A DNA stretch of 15,162 nucleotides from Zygnema cylindricum (lineage: Eukaryota > Streptophyta > Zygnematophyceae > Zygnematales > Zygnemataceae). Where the stretch lies: assembly GCA_037447655.1 (NCBI GenBank), contig JBBHKE010002522.1:18137-33298 (forward strand). Direction: 5' to 3'. Numbering within the stretch: the first letter of the stretch is position 1; each line of letters starts with the position of its first letter. The notes beneath the pieces were generated by a model. That model saw nothing but the letters and a program-made list of their open reading frames with translations. It did not search any database and was not told the DNA's origin. This document shows positions 9,497 through 15,162 of the stretch, piece by piece. A program made the position numbers and the translations under genes.

Positions 9497-9790
9497 GGGG
9501 GGGGGGGGCAAGAAGGGGGGCAGGGGGGGGGGGAGGTTAGAGGTTAGGGGGGGAGGTTAGGGGGGGAGGTTAGGGGGGGGAGGTTAGAGGTTAGGGGGGG
9601 TAAGTTAGGGGTTAGGGGGGGGAGGTTAGAGGTTAGGGGGGGAGGTTAGGGGGTGGGTGAAGTTTAAGGGGGGGGGGAGGTTAGGGGGGGGGAGGTTGGG
9701 GGGGTGGAGGAGAAAGTTACGGGGGGTAGGGAGTTAGGAAAGGGGATGTTAGGGGGGGGGAGAAAGTTAAGGGGGGGGGGGGGTTGGAGA
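9497..9790 (+). repeat. G-rich telomere-like repeat tract
   Basis: Units of the type GAGGTTAGGGGGG and GAGGTTAGAGGTTAGG recur about every 15 to 25 bases, separated by G runs of up to about 14 bases. The GGTTAGG core resembles arthropod TTAGG and animal TTAGGG telomere repeats, but the units are irregular and interstitial, so this is not a functional telomere as it stands. Several clusters of four or more G runs could form G-quadruplexes. G-run lengths are error-prone in sequencing. Confidence 0.75.
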
Positions 9791-9992
9791 GGGGAGGAGG
9801 AAGTTGGGACGAGGTGAGAGAGTGGAGGGGTGGGAGGTGAGGGGGAAAGGCGGGGAAGTGGGTACCAGGGAAGGGGAGAGAGGACGCAAGAGTGACGCTG
9901 CGGAGAGGCAGGATCAAGCGCCGATAGAGAGAGAGAGGGGGGAGAGGGGGGGAAGGAGACAGAGCGAGCGCGAGAGAGAGAGAGAAGGTGGC
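9791..9992 (+). repeat. Purine-rich low-complexity tract
   Basis: The plus strand here is mostly G and A (GGGAGG, GAGAGAGAG) with little C or T. An open frame through it continues into the pyrimidine tract on the right, but its composition is purely Arg/Gly/Glu then Leu/Ser and shows no domain, so I do not call a gene. Confidence 0.7.
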
Positions 9993-10020
9993 GGTCAGCG
10001 GCTTTCTCTCAGGCGCTCGC
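9964..10020. repeat. Imperfect inverted repeat at the purine/pyrimidine switch
   Basis: GCGAGCGC at 9964-9971 is the exact complement of GCGCTCGC at 10013-10020. The adjacent GAGAGAG and CTCTC stretches extend the pairing imperfectly, leaving a loop centred on GGTGGCGGTCAGCGGC. It sits where the plus strand changes from purine-rich to pyrimidine-rich. Confidence 0.5.
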
Positions 10021-10247
10021 ACTTTATCTTGCTCGCACTCGCTTTATCTCTCTCGATCACTCTCTTAATCGCTTTATCTCACGCAAGCTCCCTCTGTCTC
10101 TCTCCTTGTCTCCCCGTCTCTCTCTCCTTTCTCTTCCTCTCTATCCCTCTCTCTCTATCCCCCTCTCTCTCTATCCCCCTCTCTCTCTCCTTTCTCTACC
10201 TCTCGCTCCCTCTCTCTCTCTCTTTCTCCCCCTTTCTCTCTATCTAA
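10000..10247 (+). repeat. CT-rich microsatellite tract
   Basis: The plus strand is almost all C and T, with repeated CTCTATCCCCCTCTCT and CTCTCTCTCC words, especially from 10085 to 10240. The left end is less pure and contains repeated CTCGC and TTTATCTC words. No gene is seen. Confidence 0.8.
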
Positions 10248-10402
10248 GATCCCTTTTATCAACTGATTTTGGATGACTATCATTCAACCAATAATATATA
10301 TATATATATATATATGTTAACCCCACTATGGACATCATGATCTCTATACACAATTTACAATAGTACAATTAATCACACAACATATAAATATATAAACATT
10401 AC

Positions 10403-10408
10403 TTTATT
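10403..10408 (-). promoter_or_regulatory. Possible poly(A) signal AATAAA for the candidate exon
   Basis: AATAAA on the minus strand lies about 165 bases downstream of the TAA that would close the candidate exon at 10574. In such AT-rich DNA the hexamer is expected often by chance, so it supports that exon only weakly. Confidence 0.25.
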
Positions 10409-10573
10409 TGGCATATATATATACAAATATCATCATGCACATAACAACAGTCAAACAGAGATGAGAGGATTTAGAGCATTTTGTACCCAAAATAAAGAAG
10501 ATACAAGATGCATGACATTTAAGGCATTGCTGTATAGGTATTATAGACATTCATTTACCTTATTCTATAAAAT

Positions 10574-10651
10574 TTAGAGACAATACCTGACAAATGATTT
10601 GATGGAACTCCTCTCATTGGCTGTCAGTGCCAGACACATGTGGTGGATTGG
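10574..10651 (-). CDS. Candidate small terminal exon of an unidentified gene
   Basis: On the minus strand a good 3' splice site (T-rich tract, then TCTTACAG) ends at 10652. Only one of the three frames after it stays open, reading PIHHMCLALTANERSSIKSF and then VRYCL before a TAA at 10574-10576. Alternatively the exon could end at 10587, where CAG is followed by a donor-like GTATTG. The stretch has a more balanced composition than the AT-rich DNA around it. I do not recognise the peptide. The preceding exon is not visible, and the ENGase gene upstream on the same strand has its own stop at 12804, so the exon would belong to another transcript. Against coding, the same bases contain two CCAAT boxes and may be a regulatory element. 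Confidence 0.35.
   Translation of the reverse strand, partial: PIHHMCLALTANERSSIKSFVRYCL
10616..10651 (-). promoter_or_regulatory. Pair of CCAAT boxes (alternative reading of the candidate exon)
   Basis: The minus strand carries CAGCCAATCC and CAGCCAATGAG with their CCAAT cores at 10651-10647 and 10620-10616, 31 bases apart. Paired CCAAT boxes spaced about three helical turns are a known arrangement of NF-Y sites in animal promoters. No start site or downstream gene is evident, so this is a weak alternative. Confidence 0.3.
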
Positions 10652-11057
10652 CTGTAAGAGACAAAAAAAAAATAAAAAATGTCCTATTATTATATATTTA
10701 TGTATGTATACACAATAACATATTTTTTGTTCTTATTATTATTATATATTATATTTTCTTATTAATATGTACACAATAATATATGTTGCGGTTATTGCTA
10801 CATATCTAAAAAGTTGTCGTATTAATGTTAACAAAAATAATAAAAATGATATTACTAATAATAAAATAATAATAATAATATAAATATGGTAAACAACAAC
10901 AACAATAGTAACAACAGTACGACAATCACATTAATTATGGTAACAATAATGACAAATAACTTTTTTTGGTAAAAAATACCTTAAACAACTTTTTTTTGTA
11001 AAATCTAACTTCTTTCTCTTGTAAAAAAAACTTCTCTTTTTCCTAAAAATAGTTAAT

Positions 11058-11129
11058 AAGGGCAATCAATTTTGGAGCAGACGACAATGAATCGAGCTTT
11101 ATTTATGTATAAAATACTTGTCAGTACAC
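11058..11129 (+). repeat. Diverged direct repeat, copy 1
   Basis: This segment aligns with 12163-12233 over its full length with one single-base gap. Both copies share AAGGGCA(A/G)TCAATTTTG at the left and ACTTGTCAGT(A/T)CAC at the right, with a more diverged centre. The length and two conserved ends suggest copies of a dispersed element or an old local duplication. No coding capacity is present. Confidence 0.55.
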
Positions 11130-11402
11130 GTGTTGATTTTTTTGTTAATTTTTTAGGTTTTTTACAACTATTTGTAACAATTTACATGAATGGATATTCC
11201 TTTTTCTTTTCTCCAGAAACTGTTGAAACTTATTTGTTGGAGTTTACATGCTTAGAAATTTGAGAAAAGAGAGTTTTTTTTCATTTTTCATTTTTATTTT
11301 TTCTTTCTTTTTCCTTTTTTTATTTTTTTCGGGTTTATCCACGACATTTTGTTGTCTGAACAGAATGAGAATTTCCACCAATAAATGCTGTTGTCCTTTG
11401 TT

Positions 11403-11742
11403 ATCGATCTCTCCCTCTCTCCCACTCGCTCTTTCACCTTCTCACTCTCTCACTCTCTCCCTTTTCCCCCCTCTCCCTCTGTTCCTCTCTCCCTTTTCCT
11501 CCTCTCTTTCTCCCTCTGTTTCCTCTCTCCTTCTCTCATTCCCCTTCTCGCTCTGTTCCACTCGCCCTCTCTCCTTTTCTCCCTTCCTCCCTCTCTCTTT
11601 TCCTCTCCCTCTTTCCCCCTCTTCCTCTCCCTCTGTTCACCTCTCCTTCTCTCCGCCTCTCCTCTCTCCTCTCTCCCTCCCCCCCTCTCCCCCCCCCCTT
11701 ACCCCCTCCCCCTCCCTCTTCCTCTCTCTCCTTCTCCCTAAG
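11403..11742 (+). repeat. CT-rich low-complexity tract
   Basis: About 340 bases are almost pure C and T, built from CTCTCCCT, CCCTCTGTTCC and CTCTCTCC words. A preceding T-rich stretch lies at 11275-11330. The Ser/Leu/Pro-rich open frames across the tract follow from the composition and are not genes. Confidence 0.8.
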
Positions 11743-12162
11743 ATCCAAAACATCTTTCATTTTAAACTTCTTTTCATATTGAATTTTTCAAATAATAAAT
11801 TACGACAATTCCGTTCAAAACTATTATAATTAAAAAAAAGAAAACTATTATAACACTATTATAATTGAGTACAAAAGCTTTTCTTTACTGTTATTTTATT
11901 ATAAATGTAAGGTACAGTAGTGGAAATAATTAAACAATGTGTTTTAATCAATATAAACCCAAAAAAATAAAACACAGCATCCCACCGATCTCATACCGTA
12001 TTTATATGTAGATATGTTTGTGAGATGGTTTTATCTTCCACTAAATCCCTTTCCTAGCTTTTGTAGGTTGTCAATTTATTCTTTAACAACTTACTATTTG
12101 TACTGCGCTTTGGCATTATTATCTTTTTCAACTTAATTTTTTTTTGGTTGTTTGTGTGACTC

Positions 12163-12233
12163 AAGGGCAGTCAATTTTGTTCAAAAAACAGTAAATTGAA
12201 CTTAATTTATGCATACAATACTTGTCAGTTCAC
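12163..12233 (+). repeat. Diverged direct repeat, copy 2
   Basis: Partner of the segment at 11058-11129, in the same orientation and about 1.1 kb away. It is followed at 12240-12320 by a stretch rich in ACACA and AAGTACA words that has no counterpart next to copy 1. Confidence 0.55.
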
Positions 12234-12344
12234 ATAATGACACAAACTACACATAAAGTACATAAAGGACACAGAGCGCACATGAAGTACACAAAGTACA
12301 CATGAAGAACAGAGCACATTAGTTATGCTTACAATAAACCACAC

Positions 12345-12462
12345 GCGTGACATAGAAAAAGTGAGTGTCAAGTACATTCGAAGTACAGTACTATTTTGTA
12401 CTTTAATGTACTTTTAAAGTACCACAAGCAAAAAAATCAACGCCATTTTGTGTCTTTCACGC
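12345..12462. repeat. Nested inverted repeat, possible small non-autonomous element
   Basis: The centre is a strong hairpin: the 18-base arm at 12370-12387, AAGTACATTCGAAGTACA, pairs with TGTACTTTAATGTACTT at 12397-12413 with one or two mismatches across a nine-base loop. Outside it, GCGTGA at 12345-12350 is complementary to TCACGC at 12457-12462. The AAGTACA word also occurs several times to the left (for example near 12256, 12285 and 12294). Nested arms of this kind are seen in foldback or MITE-type elements, but no clear target-site duplication was found. Confidence 0.45.
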
Positions 12463-12743
12463 CTATTTAAATTACAACTTGACTGTTAGGACAATTACAC
12501 TCATTAAACTATTTGTTGATTATTTTTTTCAAGTTTGAACGCTTCCTAAAAATATATATGTATTGAGCTTTCAGAAAATAATGCTCAAATACTCCATTGT
12601 TACTGTAGAGACAAGACTCTTAAGGCTTTTTAAAAACGAATTGTGTGAATAGTCGAGTTAAAAAGAAAAAAATAAAAAAGGAAACCAATAAATTATTTGG
12701 GCAAAAAAGCCCATATTAGGACAAAAGTTCCCCATATCAAGTC

Positions 12744-12749
12744 TTTAAT
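12744..12749 (-). promoter_or_regulatory. Possible variant poly(A) signal ATTAAA of the ENGase gene
   Basis: ATTAAA on the minus strand lies about 55 bases beyond the TGA at 12804-12806. ATTAAA is the commonest variant of the animal AATAAA signal. Its position is reasonable for a short 3' untranslated region, but the AT-rich background makes chance occurrence likely. Confidence 0.35.
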
Positions 12750-12803
12750 TATCCTCTTCGACTATCTATTTTTACATTCGAGAGGAAACTAAAAACTGGG
12801 TCG

Positions 12804-13892
12804 TCAAAAAACTCTCCCTTGCACATCTAACAAAGAACTCTTCGAACAATCATTAATATTTTTTCGTAATCCACATTTTGACTTTGCTTGAACCACGAAA
12901 AAAAGATTACAACAATCTTTCGGTATCTCCAACATATAACAACGATAAGTCGAAACAAATGCCGTTCCTAAAAATTTAATATTTTCTAAACACAATTCTC
13001 TCTCCAAAATTTTCTCTTTCGACTTTTTTTCTCCTCCCATCACTAAATAGACCTCATAACTTTCTATAAGACACCCATGACAATTATCCTCCTTGCTACT
13101 CTCTCGTCTTATTTGACTTGAAATCTCCCCCTCCCATGTAATTGTGGTACTCAGTTTCAGTTTTTCCGAGGGATTTTTGTTCCATATAATATCTTTATAA
13201 AAAACATTTTTGACTTCAAGTGACTTTTTACAATCCTCACTTTTACAAGTACTGATTCTTATTTGACCGAGTTTTGCTTGAAAAGAAAGGTTTTCTCCAT
13301 TAGAAAAATCGTTTTTCACACATTCGACACCCATTTTCTCATTTTCCTCGGAAATTTTCGAACAATCTAAAGTTTTTGGAACGTCGGAAGTTTTCATTTT
13401 AAGCATTTTTCTTCCGAGATTTTGAGATTCTTTCAGGAGATTTTGAGAAGCTTCACTTTCTATTCTTTTATTTGTATGGTCACAAATAACTGACACTGAT
13501 ATTAATTCCTCTCCCTCCTCACATTTGACCTCATACTCTCTCGTTACCCAATTTGCAGTCTCCATTAAGGAATTATTAAATGTTTCATTTTTTTGATGAT
13601 TAATTCCCACCTCATTTTCTTTTGGTGGTCTAACTTGCGAGGAAGCTTTGAAAGGTTTATTATTCAAAATAGTATGCGAGGGAAAAAAAATGTTTTCAGA
13701 ACCTTTATCATATTCTTGGTCGGTGCAGATAACCACTCTAGTATTGTGGCCAGCACCTTCATCTCCTTCCCCTCCTCGTCCTCCACTTCCTTCTCCTCCT
13801 CCTCCTCCTCCTCCTACCTCTCCTCCTCCCTCTCCTCCACTTGTTGCGAAAGTCAGTACTAGAGAAAGGTCGCTCCCTTCTTCGTTTTGAAC
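12804..13892 (-). CDS. ENGASE: Cytosolic endo-beta-N-acetylglucosaminidase (GH85), last coding exon
   Basis: This exon encodes the C-terminal 362 residues and ends at TGA (12804-12806). ENGase cleaves the chitobiose core of free or protein-linked N-glycans in the cytosol, as part of clearing misfolded glycoproteins. The catalytic barrel is not in this exon. Visible in order: a beta-strand SDLSLVLTFAT (residues 7-17) completing the jelly-roll domain; a Gly/Glu-rich loop (19-48); NWVTREYEVKC (114-124), the strand pattern that follows in animal ENGases; a polar Lys/Glu-rich insertion (140-205); LGQIRI (208-213); and a final Fn3/Ig-like domain with IIWNKNPSEKLKLSTTITWEG (235-255), SYEVYLV (278-284), FLGTAFVSTYRCYMLEI (307-323) and LFFVVQAK (330-337). 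The last two match the conserved FLG-A-F-YR and EF-V-P pattern of animal ENGases as I recall it. The start is set by an acceptor GGTCAG ending at 13893, which joins the previous exon in phase 0 and gives the expected strand spacing. The gene is rich in Lys, Glu, Asn and Cys, so it is fast-evolving or from an AT-rich genome. Confidence 0.85.
   Translation of the reverse strand, partial: VQNEEGSDLSLVLTFATSGGEGGGEVGGGGGGGEGSGGRGGEGDEGAGHNTRVVICTDQEYDKGSENIFFPSHTILNNKPFKASSQVRPPKENEVGINHQKNETFNNSLMETANWVTREYEVKCEEGEELISVSVICDHTNKRIESEASQNLLKESQNLGRKMLKMKTSDVPKTLDCSKISEENEKMGVECVKNDFSNGENLSFQAKLGQIRISTCKSEDCKKSLEVKNVFYKDIIWNKNPSEKLKLSTTITWEGEISSQIRRESSKEDNCHGCLIESYEVYLVMGGEKKSKEKILERELCLENIKFLGTAFVSTYRCYMLEIPKDCCNLFFVVQAKSKCGLRKNINDCSKSSLLDVQGRVF
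13749..13841 (-). repeat. Coding GGA/GAG microsatellite in the ENGase exon
   Basis: On the plus strand this is a CCT/CTC-type run. On the minus strand it encodes about 31 residues of Gly and Glu (GGEGGGEVGG and so on, then GEGSGGRGGEGDEGAG) between the strand LVLTFAT and HNTRVVI. It keeps the reading frame and lies at a loop between beta-strands, where a length change would be tolerated. The number of units is likely variable between individuals. Confidence 0.8.
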
Positions 13893-14092
13893 CTGACCTC
13901 CAAAAACAGTTTTATTCCTATTTTTTTTTTCAATTTGTTTGAATTCCCTTTTTTTACATTTTTTTTTTTGTTTTATTTTCAAGCGAAGAGGTATATATTG
14001 TCAACTGGACGAATAACTAATTCTGGTAAATTATATAAAAAAAAAAAAACCTACCGCCTTCTCATTGATAGTTTAATATTTTTTTGTATTCT

Positions 14093-14150
14093 TAGAGAGG
14101 GTTAGAGAGAGGGTTAGAGAGGGTTAGAGAGAGAGGGAGGGAGAGAGGGT
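14093..14150 (+). repeat. GGGTTAGAGA-type repeat in the ENGase intron
   Basis: GAGAGGGTTAGAGA units recur about four times, followed by GAGAGGGAGG. The GGTTAG core resembles the G-rich tract at 9497-9790, so the same kind of simple repeat is found at two places in the window. Confidence 0.7.
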
Positions 14151-14398
14151 TTTCATTATATTAAACAGAAACCGCACTATATATGGTACTGAATTATTTA
14201 TTGACTGAAACCATAGAGTTAGTGTGAAAAACAAGGAAATATTCTACCGTAATTTATTCATGAGTTTAAAACTTAAACCGTATTTCATGTTTTCATTTTT
14301 CGAATTTTAAAAACAAAGACGGAAACAAAACAATTACAAATACAATTCTCTCCCAAATTTTTAGTATCCATTATTTCCTAAACACAAGACCAATTTCA

Positions 14399-14487
14399 AA
14401 ACTCTCTCTCCCCTCTCCCCTCCCTCCCCCCCCTCCCCCCTGCCCCCTCCTCCTCCCTCCTCCCTCCCTCCCTCCTCTCTCTCTCCG
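14399..14487 (+). repeat. C/T-rich low-complexity tract in the intron
   Basis: Runs of CCCTCCC, CCTCCT and CTCTCTCT make up nearly the whole stretch on the plus strand. It is a simple repeat within the intron with no other visible role. Confidence 0.75.
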
Positions 14488-14626
14488 TCTCCCTTTCAAT
14501 CCCATTCTCTCAGTCAAATCATAGTCTCATTACTTCCTTTTCTTTTCGGTTTTTCAATACTTACCTATTCGCCTTTTTCACAAACAACTTTCTTTTAAAA
14601 AAAAAAAGGTCATAATTATATCTTAC

Positions 14627-14759
14627 CGTATAGCTGACAAATAAAATACAATTTGTAAGTTGAATTTTTGGACCGAAAATTTCCACTTTTCCATAATCAT
14701 TTTTTTCCAAATTTCCTTTAAAAACTATACAAGCTCCACCATCATAGGAAGTTTCTAAA
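14627..14759 (-). CDS. ENGASE: Cytosolic endo-beta-N-acetylglucosaminidase (GH85), penultimate coding exon
   Basis: A 133-base internal exon of the gene that ends at 12804. It is bounded by an excellent acceptor (T-rich, then TTTTTGCAG, ending at 14760) and the donor GTAAGA at 14626. It begins with the third base of a codon and ends in phase 0, giving 44 residues. These start LETSYDGGACIVFKGNLEKN and end TNCILFVSYT. The GG-x-C/S-hydrophobic-x-x-x-G motif followed by a strand pair ending in L-x-V-x-Y is the pattern of the jelly-roll domain that follows the catalytic barrel in GH85 ENGases. Reading straight into the next exon (SYT then VQNEEGSDLSLVLT) reproduces the spacing expected between these strands. 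The exons encoding the catalytic Asn and Glu of the barrel would lie to the right of 15162. Confidence 0.82.
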
Positions 14760-15162
14760 CTGCAAAAAGACAAAAAAAGAAGGGGAAGAAAAGGAGAGCG
14801 AGGAGTGAGAGGTGAGAGAGAAAACCCATTCCTAGAGAGACCATGAGCTGCCCGTAAAAAAGGAAACATTTCCTTTAAACAAAAAAAAGTATTATAAAAC
14901 AGAAACTTATTAATAGGCAAGCAAAGTAAAAAAAAAAAAAGGTGAAAGAAAAACAGAGTCGTTGAACTAAATTGGGTCATAAAAAACTTCCAAAAAACAA
15001 AAAAGAGTCAATTTTACGGTGTTCCAATTTTTTAGGTTCTCTCTCTCTCTCCCCCTTCCCGTCTGCTTCTCCCTTTCCCTCCCCCCCTACATCCCCCTCC
15101 CCACCTCTGCCTCTCTTTCTCCCTCCTCCTCTCCGCTCCTCCCGTCCATTCCCCCTCCCCCC
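14760..15162 (-). other. Partial upstream intron of the ENGase gene, running off the right edge
   Basis: The sequence to the right of the 14760 acceptor is AT-rich with poly(A)/poly(T) runs and a purine/pyrimidine stretch near 14775-14825. A CT-rich tract fills 15037-15162 on the plus strand. I see no further exon with both splice sites, so the next coding exon lies outside. The open frame whose ATG is near 14980 begins inside this intron and is not a real start. Confidence 0.6.

Larger units (their letters stand above)
10248..12803. other. AT-rich, largely gene-free interval
   Basis: The base composition drops to AT-rich with many homopolymer runs. It contains a (TA)n run at 10294-10315, an ATA-type run at 10856-10883, AAC-type repeats at 10893-10920, direct repeats of AAACTATTATAA near 11818-11866, and the repeats listed separately. 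Short open frames here, such as those at 11072-11263 and in the CT-rich tract, have simple-repeat or random composition. Apart from the candidate exon at 10574-10651, I see no coding sequence, tRNA or rRNA. Confidence 0.6.
13893..14626 (-). other. Intron of the ENGase gene
   Basis: A 734-base phase-0 intron, starting GTAAGA at 14626 and ending GGTCAG at 13893. The acceptor's pyrimidine tract is weak (CTGTTTTTGG). A second, stronger-looking donor TAG/GTAAGT occurs after 14565, and a second acceptor AAATAG ends at 13918. Used together they would also keep the frame but add about 29 residues rich in Phe and Lys, which do not fit the domain, so I prefer the first pair. The intron holds a telomere-like and a CT-rich repeat listed separately. 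No exon is seen inside it. Confidence 0.7.

Noticed and set aside
9497-9790. True telomere or chromosome end
   Set aside because: The repeat units are irregular and separated by long G runs, and the sequence continues for more than 5 kb with a normal spliced gene.
9804-10247. Open frame on the plus strand, Arg/Gly/Glu-rich then Leu/Ser-rich
   Set aside because: It spans the purine tract and the CT microsatellite, and the amino-acid make-up simply follows those repeats.
10530-10586. A 57-base intron joining the candidate exon to a further open stretch at 10452-10529
   Set aside because: The intron would be very short, the acceptor is mediocre, and the downstream peptide is unremarkable. A stop soon after 10587 in the same frame gives a simpler terminal exon.
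11248-11829. Ser/Leu/Pro-rich open frames over the T-rich and CT-rich tracts
   Set aside because: Low-complexity translation of CT repeats with no splice sites, domain or non-repeat coding signal.
13593-13890. Plus-strand Ser/Pro-rich open frames opposite the ENGase exon
   Set aside because: They are antisense shadows of the GGA-type coding microsatellite. The minus strand carries the recognisable ENGase motifs.
14561-14980. Open frame starting near 14980 with a hydrophobic N-terminus resembling a signal peptide
   Set aside because: The hydrophobic part is a T-rich intron. A strong acceptor at 14760 marks where the real ENGase exon begins, and the frame's end lies past the donor at 14626.

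Overview
The window looks like nuclear DNA of an animal, most likely an invertebrate. It contains spliced coding sequence with GT/AG introns, AT-rich intergenic DNA, and many microsatellites made of CT/GA, TA and G-rich TTAGG-like units. The abundance of simple repeats and the AGGTTAGG-type units would suit an arthropod such as a decapod crustacean. That placement is a guess, because nothing here fixes the taxon.

Bases 1 to about 9407 are one continuous GC-rich array of six-base units, GGCTTC and GGCCTC and their one-base variants. It enters from beyond the left edge. The units contain no stop codon in any frame, so the array is full of very long open frames on both strands. They read as Ala-Ser, Leu-Gly-Phe-Gly, Leu-Arg-Pro, Glu-Ala or Lys-Pro-Arg, and I do not regard them as genes. 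The array has internal history. About 1.5 kb (2936-4444) recurs almost unchanged at 7523-9019. The 129 bases just before the second copy repeat positions 27-155 exactly, so the right-hand block is a duplicate that has lost about 2.78 kb from its middle. Higher-order repeats with spacings of 144, 252 and 216 bases and several short perfect tandem repeats sit inside it.

Bases 9408-10247 are a boundary zone: a short GC-rich unique segment, G-rich telomere-like repeats (AGGTTAGG plus long G runs), purine-rich DNA, then a sharp switch to pyrimidine-rich CT repeats. Bases 10248-12803 are AT-rich and mostly without genes. They hold one possible small minus-strand exon (10574-10651), which could instead be a pair of CCAAT boxes, a diverged pair of 72-base direct repeats, a CT-rich tract and a nested inverted repeat.

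Bases 12804-14759 carry the only gene I can identify, on the minus strand: the last two visible coding exons of a cytosolic endo-beta-N-acetylglucosaminidase (ENGase, glycoside hydrolase family 85). The exons are 14627-14759 and 13892-12804, joined in frame across a 734-base intron. They encode the C-terminal beta-sandwich domains. The catalytic barrel must lie beyond the right edge. A GGA-type microsatellite has been incorporated into the second exon as a Gly/Glu-rich loop. I found no convincing new multi-gene system. The most unusual feature is the hexamer array and its internal rearrangement.
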